Origin: Hydrogenophaga sp.
Lineage (GTDB): Bacteria; Pseudomonadota; Gammaproteobacteria; Burkholderiales; Burkholderiaceae_C
Length of the DNA stretch: 64,000 bases
Assembly: GCF_030373225.1 (NCBI RefSeq)
Contig: NZ_JAUCZG010000021.1
Location: 1 to 64,000, forward strand
Direction: 5' to 3'
The notes beneath the pieces are model-generated. The model saw nothing but the letters and a program-made list of their open reading frames with translations, ran no database searches and was not told where the DNA came from. This document shows, one piece after another, positions 18,317 to 28,834 of the stretch (within the stretch, counting starts at the first letter, position 1; each line of letters begins with the position of its first letter). A program made the translations under genes and the position numbers.

Positions 18317-18895
18317 GATGCGATTTCCTTCGTTCAAACACACAAGGACGCCCGGGTCGGAAGACCACAGGCGTCAACTCGCCGTGAACCAGCGGAAAAA
18401 GCGAACGGGGAGGGAATTGCCGGAGAGCCGTTGACCCGCAGTTCGGGGCAGGCGTTCAACACAGGCGGGCACCGGAGTGCCGCGTCGAACTGCCAGGTCA
18501 GGGCGTAGGCGCGCGGAGTTGGGTGAGCAGGGAAGGCTGGATGGCTGTCGACGACATGGATCTGGCCGGGTTATCTCTGTGTTCACTTTGTCCTCGACCA
18601 GCTTCACGTTGGAGAGCTGGTCGATCGGGGTATTCCGTAATCGGGTTCGCTGTTTTCATCACCGGTTCGCCCGCGGCGTCTACCGCACCTTGACCACACC
18701 AGGATTCCACAGGGAATGACTGTCGGTGCGGCGGGGGGTGCCGGGTGCTGCGGGTGGCAACCATCTCGCGTCGGTCTCCCGCTTTGTCGGGCCGGGAGGT
18801 CTGCGCCGTCAGTGCTTGCCTTAAACTCAAGGCAAATCAATCACTTAGAGCACGTGACGCGAGTGACGCATTATAGACAGCCAAGCGCTACCCCG
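18317..18895. promoter_or_regulatory. rne leader and rne/rluC divergent promoter region
   Basis: Nearly 580 bases without a supported gene separate rne (minus) and rluC (plus). At 18594-18624 is a perfect 10-bp stem, TCGACCAGCT/AGCTGGTCGA, with an 11-nt loop, about 280-310 nt upstream of the rne start. At 18816-18835 is a second inverted repeat, TTGCCTT-aaactc-AAGGCAA, nearer rluC. E. coli rne has a 361-nt leader with stem-loops through which RNase E controls its own mRNA, so the first hairpin is a candidate for the same role. Promoter hexamers are not clear by eye. Confidence 0.45.
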
Positions 18896-19936
18896 GTGCC
18901 CTATTTCCCTCCGCCTTCCCCTCGCTTTCCCTTGCCCCAGTCCCCACCCCCCCCCAGCGCAGCCGTGCGGCAGCTCACGGTGGACGAAGAGTCGGCCGGT
19001 CAGCGCCTCGACAACTTCCTCATCCGCGAGCTCAAGGGGGTTCCCAAGTCCCACATCTACCGCATCATCCGCTCGGGTGAAGTGCGCCGGAACAAGGGCC
19101 GCGTCGGGGCCGATGACCGGGTCCAGCCCGGTGATGTCCTGCGCATTCCACCGATCCGCCTCTCGCAGCAGGCCGAGGAAAAGCAACTCCATCCCGCGCC
19201 CGCGCGCCAATTCCCGGTGATTTTCGAGGACGACGCCTTCCTGGTCATTGACAAACCCGCGGGTGTGGCGGTGCACGGTGGCAGTGGCGTGAGCTTTGGC
19301 GTGATTGAGCAAATGCGGCAGGCCCGTCCCGATGCGAAACTGCTTGAATTGGTTCACCGTCTGGATCGTGAAACCAGCGGGCTGCTGCTGATTGCCAAAA
19401 AGAAGAGTGCGTTGAAGGCATTGCAGGATCAATTCCGGGAGCGGGAAACCGGGAAAACCTATGTGGCACTTGTCAAAGGGGCGTGGCCGGCCCGTCTCAA
19501 GGTGCTGGATCAGCCATTGCACAAATACCTGCTCGGCGACGGTGAGCGCCGGGTCAAGGTGACCACCCGGGACGATGAAAACGCCATGCATTCGGTCAGC
19601 CTCGTGAAGGTGGCTGCCCGCATTCCCGCACCAGCGGGCCTGTCGGACAGCCTGCCCCAGGGCCTGAGCCTGCTCGAGGTCACCATCAAGACCGGCCGCA
19701 CCCACCAGATCCGGGTGCACCTCTCCCACGCCGGCCATCCGATTGCAGGGGATGACAAATATGGGGATTTCGAACTCAACCGGCAATTGGCACGATGGGG
19801 ATTGAAAAGAATGTTTCTCCATGCCTGGCGCCTGCGATTGAAGCATCCGGTAACAAATGCCCCGATTGAGTTCCTGGCCGAACTCCCGGAAGATTTGCGC
19901 AGCTGGGTGCCGACACCCGTTGAAAAACGCGATTAG
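18896..19936 (+). CDS. rluC: ribosomal large subunit pseudouridine synthase C (RluA family)
   Basis: Isomerises specific uridines of 23S rRNA to pseudouridine. An S4 RNA-binding domain comes first (AGQRLDNFLIRELKGVPKSHIYRIIRSGEVRRN), followed by the catalytic domain with HRLDRETSGLLL, whose Asp is the nucleophile, and TGRTHQIRVHLSHAGHPIAGDDKYG. No ATG lies near the family start. A GTG at 18896 gives 346 residues with a Pro-rich front; GTG codons at 18854 or 18863 are alternatives. It is divergent from rne, a common arrangement in beta- and gammaproteobacteria, and is followed 70 bp later by hns. Confidence 0.92.
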   Translation: MPYFPPPSPRFPLPQSPPPPSAAVRQLTVDEESAGQRLDNFLIRELKGVPKSHIYRIIRSGEVRRNKGRVGADDRVQPGDVLRIPPIRLSQQAEEKQLHPAPARQFPVIFEDDAFLVIDKPAGVAVHGGSGVSFGVIEQMRQARPDAKLLELVHRLDRETSGLLLIAKKKSALKALQDQFRERETGKTYVALVKGAWPARLKVLDQPLHKYLLGDGERRVKVTTRDDENAMHSVSLVKVAARIPAPAGLSDSLPQGLSLLEVTIKTGRTHQIRVHLSHAGHPIAGDDKYGDFELNRQLARWGLKRMFLHAWRLRLKHPVTNAPIEFLAELPEDLRSWVPTPVEKRD

Positions 19937-19939
19937 AAT
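19910..19939 (+). promoter_or_regulatory. candidate hns promoter inside the end of rluC
   Basis: TAGAAT at 19934-19939 is a good -10 hexamer. A weak -35-like CCGACA at 19910-19915 stands 18 bp upstream. It lies at the 3' end of rluC, about 68 bp before the hns start, and would allow H-NS to be made independently of rluC. Assigned by eye. Confidence 0.4.
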
Positions 19940-20006
19940 GCGGGTCTGGTTCGACCGATTGCAATCTGTCTGTCCAATTCGCATCAACTTCCAAGAGGAT
20001 TCATCA

Positions 20007-20312
20007 ATGGCAAGCTATTCCGAACTCATGGCGCAAGCCCAAACCCTGATGGCACAAGCCGAACAGGCCCGCAAAGACGAACTGTCATCCGTGATTGCCG
20101 ACATCAAGTCCAAGATGAAACAGTTCGGTATTTCGGTGGCCGACCTCGGGGGTGCGGCCAGCGGCAAGAAGCCGGCGAAATCCAAATCGGTTTCCGCGCC
20201 CAAGTACCGCGGCCCCAACGGCGAACTCTGGGCTGGTGGCCCGGGCCGCAAGCCGGAGTGGGTTCGCGCCGTGCTGGCGTCTGGCAAAAGTGTGGAAGAC
20301 TTCCGCATCTGA
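20007..20312 (+). CDS. H-NS family histone-like nucleoid-structuring protein
   Basis: A 101-residue H-NS-family protein. The N-terminal half (about 1-45) is a helical oligomerisation region (AQAQTLMAQAEQARKDELSS). A Lys/Ala/Ser linker follows, then the C-terminal DNA-binding core YRGPNGELWAGGPGRKPEWV with the AT-hook-like GPGRKP loop. It silences AT-rich, often foreign, DNA. An AGAGGA ribosome site precedes the ATG at 20007. It is monocistronic between rluC and a strong terminator. Many Burkholderiales carry several paralogues, so no symbol is given. Confidence 0.95.
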   Translation: MASYSELMAQAQTLMAQAEQARKDELSSVIADIKSKMKQFGISVADLGGAASGKKPAKSKSVSAPKYRGPNGELWAGGPGRKPEWVRAVLASGKSVEDFRI

Positions 20313-20329
20313 GCTCTGGCGCATCGCCG

Positions 20330-20359
20330 CGAAAAAGCCCGCTTCGGCGGGCTTTTTCG
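20330..20359. terminator. terminator between hns and the epimerase gene
   Basis: A perfect 13-bp stem, CGAAAAAGCCCGC pairing with GCGGGCTTTTTCG, closes on the stable TTCG tetraloop (20343-20346). The A/T runs within the stem make it usable on both strands, ending hns (plus) and the sugar-nucleotide epimerase transcript (minus). Confidence 0.88.
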
Positions 20360-20386
20360 TTGGTGGCGGCTGTCCAGGCGCCTGCT

Positions 20387-21364
20387 TCAGCGCTGGTGGT
20401 ACTGGCGGTACCAGGCGACGAAGCGGTTGATGCCCTCGGCCAGGGGCGTGGACGGTGCAAACCCCACCCAGTCGCGCAGGGCCGTGGTGCTGGCATAGGT
20501 GGCGGGCACGTCGCCGTCCTGCATGGGCAGAAACTGCTTCTCGGCGGTGCGACCGAGCGCGGCTTCCAGGCAGCCGATGAATTCCAGCAGCGGCACCGGG
20601 TCGTGGTTGCCGATGTTGAAGATGCGGTAGGGCGCCGCCCCCGTGTGTTCGGGCGTGGCCGGTTTGTCCAGCACGCGCAGCACGCCCTCGACGATGTCGT
20701 CGATGTAGGTGAAGTCGCGTTTCATCTGCCCGTGGTTGAACACCTTGATCGGCAGGCCGGCGAGCACCGCCTGGGTGAACGAGTAGTACGCCATGTCGGG
20801 CCGGCCCCAGGGGCCGTAGACCGTGAAGAAGCGCAGGCCGGTGGTGGGCAGGCCGTAGAGGTGGCTGTAGGTGTGGGCCATCAGCTCGTTGGCCTTCTTG
20901 GTGGCTGCGTACAGGCTCACCGGGTGGTCGACCGGGTCGGTCTCTTCAAACGGCATCTTGGTGTTGCCGCCATAGACGCTGGAGCTGGACGCATACACCA
21001 GGTGGGCCGGCTGCTGCGTGCGGCAGCCTTCGAGCACGTGGCCGAAGCCGGTCAGGTTGCTGTCGAGGTAGGCGTTGGGGTGGGAGATCGAGTAACGCAC
21101 CCCGGCCTGGGCCGCCAGATGCACCACGCCGTCGAAGCGGTGCGCGGCAAACAGGCGCGCCATGCCTTCCCGGTCTGCGATGTCGATCTGCTCGAAGCGA
21201 AAGCCCGCGTGCAGCAGCAGCGGTGCCAGGCGGGCGCGCTTGAGCGCCACGTCGTAGTAGTCGTTGAGGTTGTCGATGCCGAGCACCGTGTCGCCGCGCG
21301 CCAGCAGGCGCAGGGCGGTGTGCATGCCGATGAAGCCGGCGGCGCCGGTGAGGAGGATGTGCAT
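20387..21364 (-). CDS. NAD-dependent sugar-nucleotide epimerase (UDP-glucuronate 4-epimerase-like)
   Basis: A 325-residue extended short-chain dehydrogenase. The N-terminal Rossmann motif is TGAAGFIGMH (residues 6-15), then IDNLNDYYD, HLAAQAGVRYS, the catalytic Ser/Thr region YASSSSVYGG and the YxxxK pair in LYAATKKANE. GLRFFTVYGPWGRPDMA is the hallmark of the UDP-glucuronate/galacturonate epimerase group. The product would feed surface polysaccharide synthesis. No other polysaccharide genes are adjacent. It lies 42 bp after the acyl-CoA synthetase gene on the same strand and may share its transcript, though no functional link is evident. Confidence 0.9.
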   Translation of the reverse strand: MHILLTGAAGFIGMHTALRLLARGDTVLGIDNLNDYYDVALKRARLAPLLLHAGFRFEQIDIADREGMARLFAAHRFDGVVHLAAQAGVRYSISHPNAYLDSNLTGFGHVLEGCRTQQPAHLVYASSSSVYGGNTKMPFEETDPVDHPVSLYAATKKANELMAHTYSHLYGLPTTGLRFFTVYGPWGRPDMAYYSFTQAVLAGLPIKVFNHGQMKRDFTYIDDIVEGVLRVLDKPATPEHTGAAPYRIFNIGNHDPVPLLEFIGCLEAALGRTAEKQFLPMQDGDVPATYASTTALRDWVGFAPSTPLAEGINRFVAWYRQYHQR

Positions 21365-21406
21365 GCCGCGATGTTAACCAGCGCGGCATGCGGGACCGGC
21401 GGGCGC

Positions 21407-23098
<1,692 letters not shown>

Positions 23099-23189
23099 GA
23101 CTCTTGTCTCCGTTGTGGGTGTGACGCAGGAATCTACCAAGGCTGCGGCCTTGTGTTTAGAGGGTTTCACCTGCAAACACCTGCCCAGG

Positions 23190-23999
23190 TCAAGCCGTGA
23201 AGCGCACCGAGAGACCGGACAAGGGCGAGGTGAAGCGGGCCGACCAGTGCTCACCGGGGGCAACCGGCCAGGCGTCGGTCCATGTCCCCGTGGTGACCAC
23301 ATCGCCAGCCTGCAGGTCGGGTGCGCCGGGGCAGGCCCGCAAGGTCTGCGTGAAATGCAGCAGTGCACGCAGTGGGCCGTCGAGCACGTTGGAGCCCTGA
23401 CCATCCTCGGCAAGCTGATTGTCCTGGAGCAGGCTCACCCGGGCCCCGGCCAGCAGGGTGTCGAGGGCGTTGGCGTCTGCGGCGAGCTCACGCACCGGCG
23501 TGCGGCGACCCACCAGCAGGCGTGCGTGCAGGCCGCTGCCGGCCACCGTGTCGGCGGCCTGGAATTTCCAGTCCGGCAGGTGCGACTGCACCACCTCGAA
23601 ACCGGGGGCCACCCAGTCGATGGCCTCGAACAGGTCGTCCAGCGTCGCCCCGGTAGCGGGTGTGCCCTTCAGGCCGAACACGATTTCGGGCTCGATCCGC
23701 GGTTGGCAGGTGTGTGCCAGCGACAGCCTGCCTTCGCCCTCGCACAGGGTGAGCGTGCTGTCCCACACGCTGCCCCAGATGGGTGCAAACACGTTGTAGC
23801 GCGGCCAGATCGTGCGGTTGGTGAAGCCCACCTTGTAGCCGCGCGGTTGCTCGCCACGGGCGATGCGCAACTGCCGCACGGCGAGCGCTGTTTCGTAGGC
23901 GGCTTCCAGCGTCAACCCGCACGGCGCGGGCCATCGGCTGCCGCGGTCCAGGTGATCAAGCAGGGTTTGTGGCTTCAGGGTGTCGGTGCTGGGTGGCAT
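23190..23999 (-). CDS. MhpD/2-oxo-4-pentenoate hydratase-family protein
   Basis: A 269-residue member of the fumarylacetoacetase-like fold (hydratase/decarboxylase group, as in MhpD and DmpE/H). Supporting segments are RGEQPRGYKVGFTN, EPEIVFGLKG with the metal-binding Glu pair, DWVAPGFEVVQSHLPDWKF and the C-terminal LQAGDVVTTGTWTDAWPV. These enzymes add water to 2-oxo-4-enoates in meta-cleavage pathways or decarboxylate 4-oxalocrotonate. No ring-cleavage dioxygenase is nearby, so the substrate is open. It lies 16 bp downstream of a LysR gene on the same strand and may be in one transcript with it. Confidence 0.82.
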   Translation of the reverse strand: MPPSTDTLKPQTLLDHLDRGSRWPAPCGLTLEAAYETALAVRQLRIARGEQPRGYKVGFTNRTIWPRYNVFAPIWGSVWDSTLTLCEGEGRLSLAHTCQPRIEPEIVFGLKGTPATGATLDDLFEAIDWVAPGFEVVQSHLPDWKFQAADTVAGSGLHARLLVGRRTPVRELAADANALDTLLAGARVSLLQDNQLAEDGQGSNVLDGPLRALLHFTQTLRACPGAPDLQAGDVVTTGTWTDAWPVAPGEHWSARFTSPLSGLSVRFTA

Positions 24000-24015
24000 G
24001 TCCGCATCATAGGCA

Positions 24016-24948
24016 TCACGGGGTGGACTTCAACCGGCCGAACAGACTGTGCACCTGGGCGCGAATCCACTGGTGCGCCGGGTCTCTGGCGGTGCTCGCG
24101 TGCCAGACTAGGCGCACGTCGTAGCTGGGTGCGGTCGCCCGCGGCAGTTCCCACACCCGCATGTTCATGCGCTGCCCCACGTTGGCCGCGTACATCTGCG
24201 GCACGATGGTGAGCAGGTCGGTGTTGAGTGCCAGCTCGGGCAGTGCGCCGAAATGGCGCGCCCGGATCACCACACGATCGCTCAGCTTCAAGCGCTCCAG
24301 CATCTGCTCCACACTGCCATGGAAGGTGGCCGTGGGAGCGGCCACCACCAGCGACGACTCCGCCAGCTGGCGCGCACTCAGCGTTCGCCCGGCCTTGCCG
24401 CTGGCAGGGCGCCAGCGCGGTGATGTCATGGCCACGTAGTGTTCGCGAAACAGGAGATCGGCGCGCACGCCCCGATGCTGCGGCTGCAGGATGCCGATGG
24501 CGAAATCGATCTCGCGCGACTCCAGCGCGGCCGGCACATCGTCGGCGGCCACCGAGATGTTGGTCAGGCGTGCCTGAGGCGCCAGCTGGCGCAGGGCCGC
24601 CGCCAGTGGCGGCAGGAACATCATTTCGCCGAGGTCGGACAAGGACAGGCGCCAGCGCAGGTCGCTGCGTGCGGGGTCGAAGTCGTCACGCACGGTCACC
24701 GCGGTTTCCAGCAGCTGCAATTGCGTCTGAACCTCGGGTGCCAGGCGCTCGCACAGGCGCGTTGCCTGCAGGCCGCCGGGCGAACGCACGAAGAGGTCGT
24801 CCTGGAAGTAGTCGCGCAGCCGGGCCAGCGCGTTGCTCGTCGCGGGCTGGGAGAGTGAAAGGGCCTTGCCGGCGGCGGTCACCGAGCCGGTGCGGTGGAT
24901 GGCCGCGAGCACACGCAGCAGGTTGAGATCGAGTTGCCGGAAGTTCAT
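24016..24948 (-). CDS. LysR-family transcriptional regulator
   Basis: A 310-residue LysR-type regulator. The winged helix-turn-helix is at residues 1-62 (FRQLDLNLLRVLAAIHRTGSVTAAGKAL...ATSNALARLRDYF). The remainder is the periplasmic-binding-protein-like inducer domain. The motif PATSNALARLRD resembles the NodD/PcaQ-like group controlling aromatic or fatty-acid genes. It diverges from the indolepyruvate oxidoreductase operon across 122 bp, the classical LysR layout, so that operon is a likely target along with the minus-strand hydratase and acyl-CoA synthetase genes. Confidence 0.92.
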   Translation of the reverse strand: MNFRQLDLNLLRVLAAIHRTGSVTAAGKALSLSQPATSNALARLRDYFQDDLFVRSPGGLQATRLCERLAPEVQTQLQLLETAVTVRDDFDPARSDLRWRLSLSDLGEMMFLPPLAAALRQLAPQARLTNISVAADDVPAALESREIDFAIGILQPQHRGVRADLLFREHYVAMTSPRWRPASGKAGRTLSARQLAESSLVVAAPTATFHGSVEQMLERLKLSDRVVIRARHFGALPELALNTDLLTIVPQMYAANVGQRMNMRVWELPRATAPSYDVRLVWHASTARDPAHQWIRAQVHSLFGRLKSTP

Positions 24949-25070
24949 CTGAAGACCTCTAAGGGTTGTCCCGGATTATCCATCTCATGAATGCACCTAA
25001 TCAGATCAATCCATTGGCCAGATGGTGCTGTACGTCCTAGATTCCGTGCTCAACACAAGGAGACACGCGG

Positions 25071-27218
25071 TTGGAACGTTCATTCCACAATGAAATTGAA
25101 GCGCTGAAACTCGGCCAGGGCGAGACCTTCCAGGGCGAGGGCATCCTCGCCGTGACCAAGGCATTGCTGCAGTCGGGCGTGACCTACGTGGGTGGTTACC
25201 AGGGCTCACCGATCTCGCACCTGCTTGACGTGATGGTGCAGGCCAAACCCTACATGGACGAGCTCGGTGTGCATGTGGAAGCATGCACGAACGAGAGCTC
25301 GGCCGCGGCCATGCTGGCTGCGTCCATCATGTACCCGGTGCGCGGCGCGGTGACCTGGAAGTCGGTGGTGGGCACCAACGTGGCGTCCGACGCCTTGTCG
25401 AACCTGGCCTCACCCGGCGTGATGGGTGGCGCGGTGATCGTGGTGGGCGAGGACTACGGCGAGGGTGCGAGCGTGATCCAGGAACGCACGCATGCGTTTG
25501 CCATGAAGTCGGCGCTGTGGCTCATGGACCCACGGCCCAACCTGCCCACCATCGTGCGCATGACGGAAAAGGCGTTCGAGCTGTCGGAGGCGTCGAACAC
25601 GCCGGTGATGATCGAGCTGCGCATCCGCGCCTGCCACGTGCAGGGCAGCTTTGTGGCCAGCGACAACATCGCGCCCGCCATCTCAAGCCGCCACCTGCAG
25701 CAGGAAGCCGCCAGCTTCAACTACGACCGTCTCTCGCACCCGCCCGCGACCTTCCGCCACGAAAAGCTGAAGTACGAGGTGCGCATGCCCGCCGCGCGCA
25801 AGTTCATCGAAGAGGCAGGCCTCAACGAACACTTCGACGGTCAGCATGCCGATGTGGGTCTGATCGTGCAGGGCGGTCTGTACAACACCACCATCCGCGC
25901 GTTGCAGCAGGCCGGCCTGGGCAACGCCGCCGGGGAGACCCACCTGCCCATGCTGGTGCTCAACGTGGTGTACCCCCTGGTGCCTGGCCAGATAGCGGCT
26001 TTCTGTGCCGGCAAACGCGCGGTGCTGGTGATTGAAGAGGGCCAGCCCGAGTTCATCGAACAGGACATTGCCACGCTGCTTCGCCGAGCCGACCTGCAGG
26101 CCCGCCTGCACGGCAAGGATCTGCTGCCCATGGGCGGCGAATACACCGCAGAAACGCTGTTGAAGGGAATCACGGCGTTTGTGGGTGAACACCTGCCCAC
26201 GCTCGACACGGCGGTGGCGCAGCGCTTCAGCTCCGACCTGGCCGAGACACGCACGCGCGCCCTCGCTGAGCTCGGCGGCGGTGTGCCCGCACGTCCGCCC
26301 AATTTCTGCACCGGTTGCCCGGAGCGTCCGGTGTTTGCCGCGCTCAAGCTGGTCGAGCGCGAGGTCGGCAAGCTGCACATCTCCACCGACATCGGTTGCC
26401 ATTCGTTCGCCACCTTCGAGCCGTTTTCGTTTGGCAACTCCATCCTCGGCTACGGCATGAGCATGGCGTCGAGTGCGGCGGTGAAGAACTTCTCGGCCAA
26501 ACGACCGATTGCCATCATGGGCGACGGTGGCTTCTGGCACAACGGCCTTCTCTCAGGCGTGAGCTCGACCCTGCTCAATCAGGGCGACGGTGTGTTGGTG
26601 ATCATGAAGAACGGTTACACCTCGGCCACCGGCACGCAGGAGACCATGTCCACGCCCGCGTCGGACGCGCGCATGCTCGCCGAGGGGGCGAGCGCCACGG
26701 TCAACGAACTCACCATCGAGAACACGCTCAAGGGCATGGGTGTGAAGTGGATCAGGACGGTGCACAACTACCGCGTGTCCCAGGTGCGTGATCTGCTGAA
26801 AGAGGCGGTCAACTCACCATTCACTGGTCTGAAGGTTGTGATCGCCGAGGGCGAATGCCAGCTCGAGCGCCAGCGCCGCCTGAAGCCGATCCGCGCGCGC
26901 CGGCTGAAGGAAGGACGGCGCAGCGTGCGCACGCGCTACGGCGTGGACGAAGACACCTGCACCGGCGACCACTCGTGCATCCGCCTCTCGGGATGCCCCA
27001 CGCTCACCGTCAAGGAGACTGCCGACCCCTTGCGGCGTGAACCGGTGGCTCACGTCACCAACGGCTGCGTGGGCTGTGGCTTGTGCGGCGAGGTGGCCGA
27101 CGCTGCCGTGCTCTGCCCCTCGTTCCACAAGGTCGAGATCGTCACCCACCCGAGCTGGTGGGACCGCACCACCGACCGTCTCAACCGTTTCTTCATCGGC
27201 CTGTTGCAGCCGGCCTGA
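25071..27218 (+). CDS. iorA: indolepyruvate:ferredoxin oxidoreductase, alpha subunit
   Basis: Oxidatively decarboxylates aryl-pyruvates (indolepyruvate, phenylpyruvate) to aryl-acetyl-CoA, passing electrons to a ferredoxin. The 715 residues contain a pyrimidine-binding domain (VGGYQGSPISHLLD near 42), a thiamine-diphosphate domain with GDGGFWHNGLLSG about 483 and NGYTSATGTQ, a CTGCPERP motif, and a C-terminal ferredoxin-like part with CTGDHSC...GC and CVGCGLCGEVA...C. The start is a TTG at 25071, with AAGGAG eight bases upstream and family-like MERSFHNEIEALKLG. The beta subunit gene follows after three bases. Oxygen tolerance is likely for an aerobe but untested. Confidence 0.92.
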   Translation: MERSFHNEIEALKLGQGETFQGEGILAVTKALLQSGVTYVGGYQGSPISHLLDVMVQAKPYMDELGVHVEACTNESSAAAMLAASIMYPVRGAVTWKSVVGTNVASDALSNLASPGVMGGAVIVVGEDYGEGASVIQERTHAFAMKSALWLMDPRPNLPTIVRMTEKAFELSEASNTPVMIELRIRACHVQGSFVASDNIAPAISSRHLQQEAASFNYDRLSHPPATFRHEKLKYEVRMPAARKFIEEAGLNEHFDGQHADVGLIVQGGLYNTTIRALQQAGLGNAAGETHLPMLVLNVVYPLVPGQIAAFCAGKRAVLVIEEGQPEFIEQDIATLLRRADLQARLHGKDLLPMGGEYTAETLLKGITAFVGEHLPTLDTAVAQRFSSDLAETRTRALAELGGGVPARPPNFCTGCPERPVFAALKLVEREVGKLHISTDIGCHSFATFEPFSFGNSILGYGMSMASSAAVKNFSAKRPIAIMGDGGFWHNGLLSGVSSTLLNQGDGVLVIMKNGYTSATGTQETMSTPASDARMLAEGASATVNELTIENTLKGMGVKWIRTVHNYRVSQVRDLLKEAVNSPFTGLKVVIAEGECQLERQRRLKPIRARRLKEGRRSVRTRYGVDEDTCTGDHSCIRLSGCPTLTVKETADPLRREPVAHVTNGCVGCGLCGEVADAAVLCPSFHKVEIVTHPSWWDRTTDRLNRFFIGLLQPA

Positions 27219-27221
27219 GCC

Positions 27222-28793
27222 ATGAACCCATCAACGACTTCTTACGGCATCCTGATCGCAGCCTTGGGCGGCGAGGGCGGCGGCGTGCTGGCTGACTGGC
27301 TGGTGCAGTGCGCCCTGCGCCACGGCTTGCCGGTGCAGGCCACCTCGGTGCCCGGCGTGGCGCAACGCACGGGGGCCACCAGCTATTACATCGAGCTGCT
27401 GCGCGAGCCCTTGCCCGGCGCCGCGTCACCCGTGTTCGGCCTGACGCCGGTGCCCAGCTGCGTGGACGTGGTGGTGGCCAGCGAACTGCTGGAAGCCGCA
27501 CGCATGGTCGAGCGGGGGTTTGTCACCGCCCGCACCACCTTGCTGTCGTCAACCCACCGCGTCTACACCACGCTGGAGAAGATGCACATGGCCGACGGCC
27601 GGCAGGACCCGCAGCGCCTGCTGGACGCGGCGCGCGCGATGGCCCGGCACACCGTGCTGTTCGACATGGAGGCCACGGCCGTGCAGACCGGCACGGTGAT
27701 CTCGGCCGTGATGTTCGGTGCGCTCGCCGGTGCCGGTGTGTTGCCCTGGCCGCGCAGCGTGTGCGAAGACGTGATTCGCGAAGCGGGCAAGGGCGTTCAG
27801 GCCAGCCTGGCCGGCTTTGCTGCCGCGTTTGATGAAGCGCACCAGCCAGCAAAGCCCGAGCCCGTGGTGTCGCTCGATGCGCTGCAGGTCCTGGCCGAAG
27901 CCCATTTGCCCGTGCCTTTGCGGCAGGCCTGGACGGTGCGCCTGCAAGTCTGGTCCGCCTCGGTGCAACTGCTCGCTGCACACGGCGCCTTGCGATGCCG
28001 CGATTACCAGCACGATGCCTACGCCAACGACTTCCTGGAGAACGTGCGGGGGCTGGTGGCTGCGTCCACGCCTGCAGCGGCTGAAGCGCTGGACGAGGCG
28101 GTGCGCCATCTCGCGCTGTGGATGTGCTTTGAAGACGTGATCCGCGTGGCCGACCTCAAGACGCGGCGCAGCCGCTACGCGCGGGTGGCCCTGGAGGCGC
28201 AGGCGAGCCCGGGCGACATCGTCCGGGTCACCGAACACTTCAAGCCCGGTATCGACGAAGTGGCCGCCGTGCTGCCGCGCGCACTCGGCGAGCGACTGGT
28301 CTCGCTGGCCACCCGGCGGGGCTGGATGGGACGGGCCCATGTGGGCCTGCACATCCGCTCCACCAGCCTGTGGGGCTTCCTCATGCTGCGCGGCTTGGCC
28401 TGGTTGCGCCCGCTGCGCCCTCGCTCGCTGCGTTATGCGCAGGAACACGAGACGCTGCGCGTGTGGCTGGGCGCCATGCGCCAGGTGTTGCCACAGGCGC
28501 CCGCGCTGGCCCTGGTGCTCAGTGGCCTGCCGCAGGTGCTCAAGGGCTATGGCGACACGCAGGCGCGTGGCCGCCTGAACTACGCGCGCCTGTGGGCCGA
28601 ACACGTGGTGCCGGCACTCACCGGCGCCGTGGCCGCCGACACCGCGGCGGATGGTCTGCGCGCCGCGCTCAAGGCCACGCTGGCCGATCCCGAAGGAAAA
28701 CTCAACACCGCGCACCGGCCCCCGGCCGGTGCCCAACCCATCTTCTGGGCCGCCCGGCCCACGAAGGAAGCGCCACTGAGCACGGGCGCCTGA
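27222..28793 (+). CDS. iorB: indolepyruvate oxidoreductase beta subunit with DUF6537-like C-terminal region
   Basis: A 523-residue partner of IorA. The first about 200 residues form the gamma-type 2-oxoacid oxidoreductase domain (ILIAALGGEGGGVLADWLVQC, GVAQRTGATSYYIEL, SELLEAARMVERG). The remaining about 300 residues resemble the DUF6537-type extension (QHDAYANDFLENVRGL, DVIRVADLKTRRSRYARV, EHETLRVWLGAM). Archaeal IorB proteins have only the first domain, so this is the long bacterial form; in some bacteria the two subunits are fused. It ends 41 bp before the TRAP transporter genes. The role of the extra domain is not known. Confidence 0.88.
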   Translation: MNPSTTSYGILIAALGGEGGGVLADWLVQCALRHGLPVQATSVPGVAQRTGATSYYIELLREPLPGAASPVFGLTPVPSCVDVVVASELLEAARMVERGFVTARTTLLSSTHRVYTTLEKMHMADGRQDPQRLLDAARAMARHTVLFDMEATAVQTGTVISAVMFGALAGAGVLPWPRSVCEDVIREAGKGVQASLAGFAAAFDEAHQPAKPEPVVSLDALQVLAEAHLPVPLRQAWTVRLQVWSASVQLLAAHGALRCRDYQHDAYANDFLENVRGLVAASTPAAAEALDEAVRHLALWMCFEDVIRVADLKTRRSRYARVALEAQASPGDIVRVTEHFKPGIDEVAAVLPRALGERLVSLATRRGWMGRAHVGLHIRSTSLWGFLMLRGLAWLRPLRPRSLRYAQEHETLRVWLGAMRQVLPQAPALALVLSGLPQVLKGYGDTQARGRLNYARLWAEHVVPALTGAVAADTAADGLRAALKATLADPEGKLNTAHRPPAGAQPIFWAARPTKEAPLSTGA

Positions 28794-28834
28794 AGCCTGC
28801 ACCGACAGACATCCACCACAACAGGAGACACACC

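Noticed and set aside
15236-18508. Plus-strand open frame of about 1090 codons opposite rne
   Set aside because: Shadow of the RNase E gene. Its translation is Arg/His/Ala-rich and has no recognisable motif.
25011-25025. CCAT-N7-ATGG dyad as the LysR operator before iorA
   Set aside because: Half-sites of only four bases with a long spacer are expected by chance. It was not listed as a site.
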